Source of the DNA: Asticcacaulis currens
Lineage (GTDB): Bacteria; Pseudomonadota; Alphaproteobacteria; Caulobacterales; Caulobacteraceae
Length of the DNA stretch: 64,000 nt
Direction: 5' to 3'
Assembly (NCBI RefSeq): GCF_028550395.1
Contig: NZ_JAQQKW010000001.1
Coordinates: forward strand, 558,001-622,000
Part shown: positions 54,890-62,640 of the stretch, in pieces
How positions within the stretch are numbered: position 1 is the first letter of the stretch
Layout of the letters: every line of letters begins with the position of its first letter
Program-made: the position numbers and the translations under genes
Notes under the pieces: generated by a model
Databases searched by the model: none
What the model was told of the DNA's origin: nothing
Seen by the model: the letters and a program-made list of their open reading frames with translations, nothing else

Positions 54890-56428
54890 TTACCTAAACG
54901 GCGGCTCATCGAAGGCGCGGAGCTTGCGCGAGTGCAGCTTTGAGCCGGCCTGACGCAGCAGGTTGATCGTCTCAAAACCGATGTCGATATGCTCGGCTAT
55001 GGCGCGTTCATAGAAGTGGTTGGCCTGACCCGGCAGTTTCAGTTCGCCGTGCAGCGGCTTATCCGACACGCAGAGCAGCGTCCCGTAGGGCACGCGGAAA
55101 CGATAGCCCTGAGCGGCCAGCGTCGCCGATTCCATGTCGATGGCTACGGCGCGGCTTTGTGAGAACAAAAGCGCCGACGACGAATAGCGAAGCTCCCAGT
55201 TGCGGTCGTCGGTGGTAACCACCGTGCCGGTGCGCAGGCGCTTTTTGAGGGCGTCGCCGTCCTGACCGGTGATGTTGACCGCCGCCTGTTGCAGGGCGAC
55301 CTGCACTTCAGCGATGGGCGGGATGGGGATTTCGCGCGGCAGCACATTATCCATCACGTGATCGTCGCGTAGGTAAGCGTGGGCCAGCACGTAGTCACCG
55401 ATGCTTTGCGACGGGCGCAGGCCGCCGCAGTGACCGATCATCAGCCACACATGCGGGCGCATAACGGCAAGGTGGTCAGTGATGTTCTTGGCATTGGCCG
55501 GGCCAACGCCGATATTGACCAGAGAGATGCCCTGACGGTCGGGCGACAGCAGGTGATAGGACGGCATCTGGAATTTACGCCAGGGCGAATTGGCGATCAG
55601 CTCCAGCGGGTTGGGCGTGTCCTTGGTGATGACTATGCCGCCGCAGCAGGACAGGGCCGTATAGGGGCTGTCCGGGCGCTTAAGCTGCTCCAGCGCGTAG
55701 GTGACGAACACATCGACATAGCGATGATAGTTGGTCATCAGGATGTAGGACTGGATATGCTCGGCCGGCGTGCCCGTATAGTGTTTCAGGCGGGCCAGCG
55801 AAAAATCGGTGCGCAGGCCATCGAACAGGGCCAGCGGGCGGTGCCCGTCAACATCCAGCAGATCCATGCCGTCAGCGACTTCGTTGCCGATCAGAGCCAG
55901 TTCGGTGGTCGGGAAGTGGCGCGCCAGATCGAAGGCTGAGACGCTGTTAAGGTCGAGACCCGCGCCATCCAGCACGTAGGGATAGGGGATTTCCTGATCC
56001 GACACGCCGACGCTGATAACGGCATTATAGTCGGTTTGCAGCAGCTCAAGCTGAGTTTCGATTTCTTCGCCAAACAGGTCCGGGCGGGTGATCGAGGAGG
56101 AATAGGTACCGGGCCGCGAGAAGCGGGCAAAGGCGCGATTGACGACCGGGTGGCGGTGGTGCAGCGGGGTGTCGTCGTCGTCTTCATCGACGCCCTTCCA
56201 CACCACGATCAGACGCGGATAACAGTACCGGCCCTGTTCGCGGGCGGTCCTCGACGGTTTGGTACGGTCGGTAAGATAGGCCTGAAGATCGGTTTGCAGC
56301 GCCTTAACGGCGGAGATGTAGATGTCTTTCAGACGGGCGACGGCCTCGGCGGCGGTCAGATTTTCGAAACGGTGGCTTTCGGCGCCACGAGCCGCTTTTC
56401 TTTGCTTTTCCATATTCCATTGTGCCAC
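54890..56428 (-). CDS. amn: AMP nucleosidase
   Basis: Amn hydrolyses AMP to adenine and ribose-5-phosphate. The protein is about 512 aa, longer than the 480-residue E. coli enzyme. The N-terminal AMP nucleosidase domain (YCYPRLIVVWKG, RAFARFSRPGTYSSSITRPDLF) precedes the phosphorylase-like catalytic domain with VNIGVGPANAKNITDHLAV, MIGHCGGLRPSQ, and the MESAT motif in AIDMESATLAAQG. GTG 56428 has AGGA nine bases upstream; ATG 56413 is the alternative, but its only GGA is too close. Confidence 0.92.
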   Translation of the reverse strand: MAQWNMEKQRKAARGAESHRFENLTAAEAVARLKDIYISAVKALQTDLQAYLTDRTKPSRTAREQGRYCYPRLIVVWKGVDEDDDDTPLHHRHPVVNRAFARFSRPGTYSSSITRPDLFGEEIETQLELLQTDYNAVISVGVSDQEIPYPYVLDGAGLDLNSVSAFDLARHFPTTELALIGNEVADGMDLLDVDGHRPLALFDGLRTDFSLARLKHYTGTPAEHIQSYILMTNYHRYVDVFVTYALEQLKRPDSPYTALSCCGGIVITKDTPNPLELIANSPWRKFQMPSYHLLSPDRQGISLVNIGVGPANAKNITDHLAVMRPHVWLMIGHCGGLRPSQSIGDYVLAHAYLRDDHVMDNVLPREIPIPPIAEVQVALQQAAVNITGQDGDALKKRLRTGTVVTTDDRNWELRYSSSALLFSQSRAVAIDMESATLAAQGYRFRVPYGTLLCVSDKPLHGELKLPGQANHFYERAIAEHIDIGFETINLLRQAGSKLHSRKLRAFDEPPFR

Positions 56429-56501
56429 GCCTTTTTTCCTGTGAAAAGACCATGGCCCACACATTTTGTAACCCGGTTACAGACGGCGTGAGGAATGTGG
56501 A

Positions 56502-57386
56502 TCAGAAATTCGTTTTCAGAAATGCGGCACAGTCAGCGCGCAGCGGGCCCTTGCCACGAAACGGAATGGAATAGGCCGCGGCGCAGTCCGAATGGCTCAG
56601 GCCCTCATAGACGATCAGTTGCGACGACGTGCCGACCTTTGTCAGCGCGGCATCGAGATTGGCCGAATTGCTCAGGCGGCACACTGTGTCGGCCCGGCTG
56701 TGCTGAAGCAGGAAGCGGGTCGTGCTTTTGGTGGCGTGCTGGATGGGCTGCGTTTCCAGCGGGCGCGGAAAAGTACCGAAGCTGTTGCGGGTGGCGTCCA
56801 CGTCGAACGGGTAGAAGTCGTAAGGGCCAGACACGCCGATGGCCACCCGGATGGGATTGGAGGCCAGCGGATCGAATCTGAGAAACTGCTCATCCAGCGC
56901 CAGCATGATGGCAATGTAGGCGCCGGCGGAATGGCCCATGACGCCCAGACGCGCCGCATCCCCGCCCCACTTCGTTGCGCTGGACTGAACATGGCGCACG
57001 GCTGATGCGGCGTCGTGCATAAAGTCAGGGAAGACGACTTCGGGATAGAGGCGATAATCGGCCACGACCACCAGATAACCGAGCGAGGCCAGAGAGCGGC
57101 CCATCCACGCGTAATCGGTCTTGCTGCCCGAATCCCAGTTACCGCCGTAGAAGAAGACCAGAACGGGCCAGCCCTTCGGCGGCTTCGTTCCGGAAGTCGG
57201 GGCGTAGACGTCGTAGCTTTGGCGCGCCTTATCGCCATAGGCGACATCCTGCGCCACGCGGCGGGAGCCGCCATCCTTGGGCGTCAGGGTGTTGAAGGCC
57301 GACAGGGTCGAACAGCCTGATAGCAGCAGGCCCAGACCACTGCCGATCACGAGGCCGCCCAGCAGCCGGCGTTTATTGAGGATCAT
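56502..57386 (-). CDS. Alpha/beta hydrolase lipoprotein
   Basis: This 294-aa lipoprotein has lipobox LLSGC (Cys25). The mature enzyme is an alpha/beta hydrolase: oxyanion FFYGGNW at about 78-84 and nucleophile Ser153 in MGHSAGAYIA. The Asp is probably in HSRADTVC and the His in GLSHSDC. The hydrolase is of the kind often found with carbohydrate-active enzymes. It is divergent from the oligogalacturonate lyase and may share its regulation through the palindrome between them. Confidence 0.88.
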   Translation of the reverse strand: MILNKRRLLGGLVIGSGLGLLLSGCSTLSAFNTLTPKDGGSRRVAQDVAYGDKARQSYDVYAPTSGTKPPKGWPVLVFFYGGNWDSGSKTDYAWMGRSLASLGYLVVVADYRLYPEVVFPDFMHDAASAVRHVQSSATKWGGDAARLGVMGHSAGAYIAIMLALDEQFLRFDPLASNPIRVAIGVSGPYDFYPFDVDATRNSFGTFPRPLETQPIQHATKSTTRFLLQHSRADTVCRLSNSANLDAALTKVGTSSQLIVYEGLSHSDCAAAYSIPFRGKGPLRADCAAFLKTNF

Positions 57387-57451
57387 GCGGAGCCTTTGCG
57401 ACGGATTTTGCGCACAGTTGCGTGAAGATGCTAAGTTCTGACATTGAGTTC

Positions 57452-57475
57452 GGCCATGACTATCATAGTATGGCC
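57452..57475. promoter_or_regulatory. Palindromic operator candidate between hydrolase and oligogalacturonate lyase
   Basis: GGCCAT-g-ACTAT and ATAGTATGGCC form an 11-bp inverted repeat with one extra base in the left arm and a single central C. A further CCATA half-site follows at about 57486. The site lies in the 125-bp divergent region and fits binding by a dimeric regulator. Confidence 0.5.
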
Positions 57476-57511
57476 CTAAACAGACCATACGGATTTCAGG
57501 GAGCTTTGGAC

Positions 57512-58834
57512 GTGCATAAGCGAGACTTTCTTCTAGGTGCCGCAGCGGCGGCCTTTGCGGCCCCTGCGCTGGCGCAACCCCCTGCGGCGAAAACCGACAT
57601 CCCGCGCGAATGGATTGACCCCGATACCGGCCACCGCATTGTGCGGCTGTCCGACGCGGATAATTCCAAATCCCTGTACTTCCATGACAATGCCTTCACG
57701 GCGGATGGCAAATGGATGATCTTCGACAGCCCGTCGGGCATCCAAATGGTCGAATTGGGGACGCGCAAAATCCGTCAATTGACGCCGAAAGGCTATGGCA
57801 GCCTGATGGTGTCGCGCACGAAGAATATTTGCTATGCGCGCAAATTCCCAGGCGGCGAAAAGAAGAGCGCCGATGACAAGGGGCGTGACGGTATCGAGAT
57901 CGTCGCCATCGACATGGATACGGGCAAGATCCGCACCATCGCCAAGGATATCAAGGGCTATGTCACGACAGTCAATGCCGACGATACCCTGCTGGCCGGC
58001 ACCTGGGCAGAGCGCGAATATCAGCTTCAACCGGGGCCGAAGGTCGCCAATACGGACGGCGGCTATAATGCCATTGGCCCGGACGGCAAGCCGCTCAGCT
58101 TTCAGGCGGCCAAGGAGGTGCGCATGGCCGAGCGGCTGGCGCAGAACATCCCGATGGAGATTTTCACGCTGGACATCCAGACCGGCGAACGCAAGGTGGT
58201 CACCGCCTCGACCGACTGGCTCAACCACGTGCAGTTTTCGCCGACCGATCCGCACCGCCTGATGTATTGCCACGAAGGGCCGTGGCACAGCGTCAATCGC
58301 ATCTGGACGATCAGGACCGACGGCACGGGCAAGGAAAACGTCCATAAGCGCATGATGAATATGGAAATCGCCGGACACGAATTCTTTGCGTTTGACGGCG
58401 AACGCATCCTGTATGACCTGCAAACGCCGCGTGGTGAGGACTTCTGGATGGCCAGCTATGACCTCAAAACGCACAAGCGCATCTGGTATCATATGGAGCG
58501 CAACGAATGGTCGGTGCACTTCCAGATCAGCCGCGATGGTAAGCTGTTTGCCGGTGACGGTGGCGATGCGGATATGGTCGCGCGTGCGCCGGATGGCAAA
58601 TGGCTTTATCTGTTCCAGCCGGAGATTATCGAAGACCTCGGCGTCTCAGCCCCCAATGCGGCGGAGCTGGTGCGGCCGGGCGTGCTGCGCGCCACGAAAC
58701 TGGTGAACCTCAAGGCGCATAACTATAACACCGAGCCGAACCTGCAATTCACACCGGACGGCAAATGGATCGTCTTCCGCTCCAATATGCACGGCCCTAT
58801 CCATGTCTATGCAGTGCAGGTGGCGAAGGCTTAA
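57512..58834 (+). CDS. Oligogalacturonate lyase (PL22-like)
   Basis: This 440-aa secreted protein starts with a signal peptide of Tat-like form (KRDFLLGAAAAAFAAPALA). The mature part is a seven-bladed beta-propeller with repeated FTADGKWMIF and FSPTDPHRLMYC type strands. Features typical of polysaccharide lyase family 22 are WSVHFQISRDGKLFAGDGGD and the ending NLQFTPDGKWIVFRSNMHG. It would cleave short unsaturated pectic oligomers. GTG 57512 was chosen for the GGAG/GGA upstream and clean signal peptide; ATG 57470 is an alternative. Confidence 0.87.
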   Translation: MHKRDFLLGAAAAAFAAPALAQPPAAKTDIPREWIDPDTGHRIVRLSDADNSKSLYFHDNAFTADGKWMIFDSPSGIQMVELGTRKIRQLTPKGYGSLMVSRTKNICYARKFPGGEKKSADDKGRDGIEIVAIDMDTGKIRTIAKDIKGYVTTVNADDTLLAGTWAEREYQLQPGPKVANTDGGYNAIGPDGKPLSFQAAKEVRMAERLAQNIPMEIFTLDIQTGERKVVTASTDWLNHVQFSPTDPHRLMYCHEGPWHSVNRIWTIRTDGTGKENVHKRMMNMEIAGHEFFAFDGERILYDLQTPRGEDFWMASYDLKTHKRIWYHMERNEWSVHFQISRDGKLFAGDGGDADMVARAPDGKWLYLFQPEIIEDLGVSAPNAAELVRPGVLRATKLVNLKAHNYNTEPNLQFTPDGKWIVFRSNMHGPIHVYAVQVAKA

Positions 58835-58835
58835 A

Positions 58836-58867
58836 AGAAGGGCTCCGGTGATTCGGGGCCCTTTTTA
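58836..58867 (+). terminator. Rho-independent terminator of the oligogalacturonate lyase gene
   Basis: AAGGGCTCCG pairs with CGGGGCCCTT around GTGATT, followed by TTTT. The 3' ends of the lyase and the convergent Rnk-like gene both lie here. Confidence 0.8.
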
Positions 58868-59263
58868 TTAGCGCTCCACCGCCGTGACACTGAGTTGTTC
58901 AATCTCACCGGAGGGCGTTTTGAAGGCGATGGATTGTCCGCTGGACAGGCCGATCAGGGCGGCCCCAACCGGGGTCAGGACCGACAGCCTGCCCTCGGCA
59001 ATATCGGCATCGTCGGGCAGGACCAGCTTCAGGCGTCGCGTCCCGCGCGCCGTGCGGAACGTCACCCGGTCATTGAGGCGCACGGTATCGTCAGGCAGCT
59101 CTGCCTGTGGGCGCCGGGTAGCGCGCGACAACTCCTCAAGCAGTTGCTCTCCGGCTTCGGCCAGAAAGCCGCCGGCCTGTTCGGCCTGTTTCTTCAAAAG
59201 CTGAAAGTCGTCTTCGCCAATGAGTAGCTCGGGCAGGATGATGGGTTCGGTGTGGGTCGTCAT
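58868..59263 (-). CDS. GreA/GreB-family Rnk-like protein
   Basis: This 131-aa protein resembles Rnk (regulator of nucleoside diphosphate kinase), with a short N-terminal helical part in place of the GreA coiled coil and a C-terminal FKBP-like domain. Landmarks are PELLIGEDDFQLLKK, DTVRLNDRVTFRT, LSVLTPVGAALIGLSSGQSI and FKTPSGEIEQLSVTAVE. Rnk-like proteins bind RNA polymerase but lack the catalytic acidic tip. ATG 59263 was chosen over TTG 59281. Confidence 0.87.
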   Translation of the reverse strand: MTTHTEPIILPELLIGEDDFQLLKKQAEQAGGFLAEAGEQLLEELSRATRRPQAELPDDTVRLNDRVTFRTARGTRRLKLVLPDDADIAEGRLSVLTPVGAALIGLSSGQSIAFKTPSGEIEQLSVTAVER

Positions 59264-59281
59264 GGGGTAAACCTGTGCCAA

Positions 59282-59531
59282 AGCGCGCGGCCTCGGTTTG
59301 TGCGGGCCACGCGACGGTAGATGGAAAAATGGAAAAAGAGCGCCGGATTATGGGGAACGGCTGAGATCAGCTCAGCGGTTCGATAGGCCCCGAAACCCGA
59401 ACGGCGCGCAGGGCCGGGCTTCGGGCTACGATCCCGTTACGGGACGTCCCTTGAGCGAAGCGGTGAGATTGAGCACGGCGCGCATGGTCATGAGGAGTAC
59501 GTGGGTTCCGCAGGCCTCTTTGTCAAGGTGC
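59282..59531. other. Gene-free interval
   Basis: This 250-bp interval separates the Rnk-like gene from the small gene on the minus strand. An open frame on the plus strand (59298-59597) is Arg/Gly/Pro-rich and looks like a composition artefact. No promoter or hairpin stood out. Confidence 0.4.
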
Positions 59532-59756
59532 CTACCCCCGAACCAGCGTGCACCCGGCGGAATAGACCAGCAGCAGGGACGGGGCCGGGGGTATTGAGGG
59601 CAGGGGCGTACCGTTTTCCCGATAGGCAAAGCCTCCGATGCGATAAATGCCGGCCTGAGTCTCATCGCGCTGCGCCGTCTGCGGGCGTACCTGCCCGACG
59701 ATTTCGACCAGCGCGCGGTCATAGAGCTTAAGGCCTGAAAACTTCGATTTACGCAT
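59532..59756 (-). CDS. Small hypothetical protein behind a CtrA-type box
   Basis: This 74-aa protein starts MRKSKFSGLKLYDRALVEIVGQ and is basic at the N-terminus, with a mixed beta pattern later (AGIYRIGGFAYREN). No family is recognised. A longer competing frame on the same strand is of low-complexity composition. Support comes from the perfect TTAA-N7-TTAAC box 37 bp upstream of the start. Confidence 0.45.
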   Translation of the reverse strand: MRKSKFSGLKLYDRALVEIVGQVRPQTAQRDETQAGIYRIGGFAYRENGTPLPSIPPAPSLLLVYSAGCTLVRG

Positions 59757-59792
59757 GGACGCACTCCCTGCACAAACCGTGAACGATCAGGG

Positions 59793-59808
59793 TTAATGCC
59801 GGGTTAAC
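59793..59808. promoter_or_regulatory. CtrA-type box
   Basis: TTAA-N7-TTAAC with spacer TGCCGGG matches the CtrA consensus exactly. It lies upstream of the small gene at 59532-59756 and overlaps the stop codon of the P450 gene. Confidence 0.55.
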
Positions 59809-61039
59809 CGACCCGCAAGGGCAGGGCTTTCGGCCCGCGCAGCGACAGGCTGGGTTTGAACTGTGGCTCGGCGCTCAATGCGATGCTCTGAAACCGCGAC
59901 AGAAGCGTCGCGAAGGTCGCTTCCATATTCATGCGCGACAGGTGGTTACCCAGGCAGAAGTGGGGCCCGGCGGCAAAGGCCAGATGGCGGTTGGGCGTCC
60001 GCCCAATGTCGAAGCGGTCGGCGTCGGCAAAGACCTCCGGGTCGCGGTTGGCAGAGGCGTACAGTAGGCCGATCTTCGTGCCCTTGGGTATCTCCCAGCC
60101 ATTGACTTGCATGTCTTCTGCGGCAAGACGATGGAAGAAGGGCAGCGGCGCGTCATAACGGAACATCTCCTGAATGGCTGTCGGCATCAGGGTGGGATCG
60201 CTGCGCAGACGCTGAAGCTGATCCGGGTGGCTCAGCAGCGCCGTCAGGCCGTTGCCCATGGCGTCGATAGTCGAGCCGTGCCCGGCCATCAGGATCAGCA
60301 TACAGGTCGAGATATATTCATCCTCGCTCAGTTCGCCCGCGTCCCAGCGTCTCAACAGCCGCGAGATCAGGTCATCCTGCGGGCGTTTGCGCCGCTCATG
60401 AGACAGGTCGATCAGGTAGTCATAGAAGGTTTTGGTGGTGCGTTCGGCCAGGGCTTTGCGGGCGTCGGTGCGGTCGATATCGAAATACTGCACGATGTCT
60501 TCGGACCACACGCGCAACTGCGCACAGTCTGTATCCGGTACGCCCAGAAAGCGGCCGATGACCCGCCCCGGTACATACACGGCCAGATCGTTGATAAAGT
60601 CGAACTCTGAGCCCACCGCGTCGAACAGTTCCGACACATAGGCCTCAACCCCGGCTTTCAGCCGCTCGACCTGGGACGGGGTGAATTCACCGAACACCAG
60701 CCGGCGCAGCCGTTGATGCCCCGCGCCATCGGAATTCAGCATCGAAAACTGCACGAAGCGCGCATGGTAGGGCATGTCGTGCCAGTTCTGGGCGCGGCGA
60801 TCGGCTTCGATCCCTTCGGCGCTCAGACGATGATCGAGCGAACGAAGTGACAAGGGATTGAGGGCGGCGGCCTGCACATCCGCAAAGCGAGAGAACAGCC
60901 AGATGTCAAAGGGCGCGAAGTAATAGGGCGCATTCAGGGCCCGCAGGCGCGCATAGGTCGGGTAGGGGTTACGGGTGAATTCAGCCCCCAGCGGATCGAA
61001 GAGGGCGGGATGGGCGGCAGAAGGATCGGGCAGACGCAT
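59804..61039 (-). CDS. Cytochrome P450
   Basis: This 411-aa soluble bacterial P450 contains the I-helix oxygen-activation motif MAGHGSTIDAMGN and the ExxR motif in EMFRYDAP. The haem loop is FAAGPHFCLGNHLSR, with Cys362 as the thiolate ligand. The substrate is unknown, and no ferredoxin or ferredoxin reductase lies next to it. ATG 61039 gives the standard start MRLPDPSAAHPALFDPLGAEF; the frame is open to 61171, which would overlap the divergent receiver gene. Confidence 0.93.
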   Translation of the reverse strand: MRLPDPSAAHPALFDPLGAEFTRNPYPTYARLRALNAPYYFAPFDIWLFSRFADVQAAALNPLSLRSLDHRLSAEGIEADRRAQNWHDMPYHARFVQFSMLNSDGAGHQRLRRLVFGEFTPSQVERLKAGVEAYVSELFDAVGSEFDFINDLAVYVPGRVIGRFLGVPDTDCAQLRVWSEDIVQYFDIDRTDARKALAERTTKTFYDYLIDLSHERRKRPQDDLISRLLRRWDAGELSEDEYISTCMLILMAGHGSTIDAMGNGLTALLSHPDQLQRLRSDPTLMPTAIQEMFRYDAPLPFFHRLAAEDMQVNGWEIPKGTKIGLLYASANRDPEVFADADRFDIGRTPNRHLAFAAGPHFCLGNHLSRMNMEATFATLLSRFQSIALSAEPQFKPSLSLRGPKALPLRVG

Positions 61040-61169
61040 GAGGTAAGCCTGTGCGGAGGGCTCTCCCCTGTCAAGCGGCCGCAGGGGCTGAAAATGGAAT
61101 GGGTTTGCCTTGGGCGCCAAATAACAGCATATTGCGAGACTGAAACGCCTCTCAGGACCCCGTCGGATC

Positions 61170-61637
61170 ATGCCGCCTGAGCTTCATATTCTGATCGTCG
61201 ATGACAATCGCGGCGACGCGGTGTTGTTGACCCGTGCCCTTAGTGCGGTTCTGAGCGCCACCGTTATCGACGCGGCGGCTTCGGGCGAAGAGGCCTTGCA
61301 GCGCCTTCTGGGCGAAGGACCGTTCAGCGGGCACCCCCTGCCGACACTGGTGCTGCTCGATTGCCGCTTGCCGCGACTGAGCGGTTTTCAGGTGCTGGAA
61401 AAGGTGCGCACCGATCCGGCCCTTAAAGGGATTCGCGTGGTGCTGATGTCCGGGCTGGTGACGGCGGAGCACGTGGCCGAAGGCGAGCGCTGCGGCTCGG
61501 ACGGGCATATCGAAAAGCCCGACAGCCCCGCCGCCTTTGATGCGCTGGCTCAGGCTCTGGCGCGGTTTTCAGCGCAGGCCGCCAAGGGTGAATGTTCGCA
61601 TTTTCGCTTCCCCGACGGCCTGCCACATCGTTTTTAA
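61170..61637 (+). CDS. Single-domain response regulator
   Basis: This 155-aa receiver without an output domain starts LHILIVDDNRGDAVLL. The acidic pair Asp11/Asp12, phospho-acceptor Asp64 in LLDCRLPRLSG, and Lys116 in HIEKP are all present. About 30 C-terminal residues extend beyond the receiver. It is tail-to-tail with a sensorless histidine kinase 10 bp away. The form resembles receivers that work with phytochrome-type kinases, so the two may be partners. Confidence 0.9.
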   Translation: MPPELHILIVDDNRGDAVLLTRALSAVLSATVIDAAASGEEALQRLLGEGPFSGHPLPTLVLLDCRLPRLSGFQVLEKVRTDPALKGIRVVLMSGLVTAEHVAEGERCGSDGHIEKPDSPAAFDALAQALARFSAQAAKGECSHFRFPDGLPHRF

Positions 61638-61647
61638 CAAACGGGGT

Positions 61648-62358
61648 TCAGGCCTTGGGCAGGCTGAAGGAGATGGCCGTGCCGTCGTCCGATGAACCGA
61701 TGCCGATTTGCCCACCGTGCATCAGGACGATCTTGCGCGCCAGGGTGAGGCCCATGCCGGCGCCGTCATAGACGTCGTCATTATGCAGCTTGCGCAAAGG
61801 GCGGAACACGTCGTCGTGGAACATCGGGTCGATGCCGATCCCATTGTCGGTAATCGAAATCCAGTAAGCCTGTTCGGTTTCTTCGCAGCCGATGTCGATG
61901 ACCAGAGGCTGGTTGCGGCGACGGAATTTGATGGCATTGTCGATCAGCATGTAAAAAAGCTGATAGAGGCGATTGGGGTCGCCACTGACCTCCGGCAGAT
62001 TGCCGGGGTTCAGCGTGCCACGGATCATGTCGAGATCGGTCTGACGGTTCATGTGCACGCGTGCCACGATCTCTTCCAGATCGACCTTCTGATCCAGACG
62101 CGGCACGGTGTTGAGACGCGAAAACTGCAACAGGCCGTGCAAGATTTCCTGAAGTTTTTCGCCGCTTTCCAGAACCATGGACAGGTTGGTACGGGCGTCA
62201 TCCGTTTCGGGCACCGGGGCCTGTTCCACCAACAGACGGGAAAATTCCACAAGGGACCGTACCGGTCCAGCCAGATCGTGTGAAACGATGTAGGCGAAGT
62301 CCTTGAATTCCTCCGCCGGGTCCATTTCGGTCATGCTCCTTATTTGATATTTTTGCAT
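61648..62358 (-). CDS. Sensorless histidine kinase
   Basis: This 236-aa kinase has no sensor or membrane domain. The H-box is FAYIVSHDLAGPVRSL with His27; the N-box DNAIKFRR, G1 DNGIGID and G2 GAGMGLTLARKIV are intact. The kinase core is like the one at the end of bacteriophytochromes. ATG 62358 has GGAG six bases upstream; ATG 62334 has AAGGAG but too close. It is likely controlled by another protein and may phosphorylate the adjacent receiver. Confidence 0.9.
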   Translation of the reverse strand: MQKYQIRSMTEMDPAEEFKDFAYIVSHDLAGPVRSLVEFSRLLVEQAPVPETDDARTNLSMVLESGEKLQEILHGLLQFSRLNTVPRLDQKVDLEEIVARVHMNRQTDLDMIRGTLNPGNLPEVSGDPNRLYQLFYMLIDNAIKFRRRNQPLVIDIGCEETEQAYWISITDNGIGIDPMFHDDVFRPLRKLHNDDVYDGAGMGLTLARKIVLMHGGQIGIGSSDDGTAISFSLPKA

Positions 62359-62581
62359 GTTGGGCTCCGTGCCTGAATGGAAGGTTATACCGCTTACTCT
62401 TCGTCGCGTACCCTGGCCCCATAGTACGCCTGAACTATTCCCATGATTGGCTTTTGCAATCCCATGAACCTGTTACATATACGCCCGCACAACCTTACAG
62501 AGATTTAAACGCAAACAGAAAGCACATAAATTTGATTGTTTTTATTACCTATAAAGCGTCTCAATCTCATTCTCACATCGC

Positions 62582-62612
62582 GAAAAAGCCCCGACGCTAG
62601 GGCCGGGGCTCT
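62582..62612 (-). terminator. Rho-independent terminator of the rhamnogalacturonan lyase gene
   Basis: On the minus strand AGCCCCGGCC pairs with the GTCGGGGCT region around CTAGC and is followed by TTTTT. It lies 28 bp after the stop codon. Confidence 0.8.
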
Positions 62613-62640
62613 GAGCCTATACAGAGGTGATATAGGAATT

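Noticed and set aside
59298-59597. 99-codon open frame on the plus strand
   Set aside because: Composition is Arg/Gly/Pro-rich, there is no Shine-Dalgarno, and it overlaps the better-supported small gene on the other strand.
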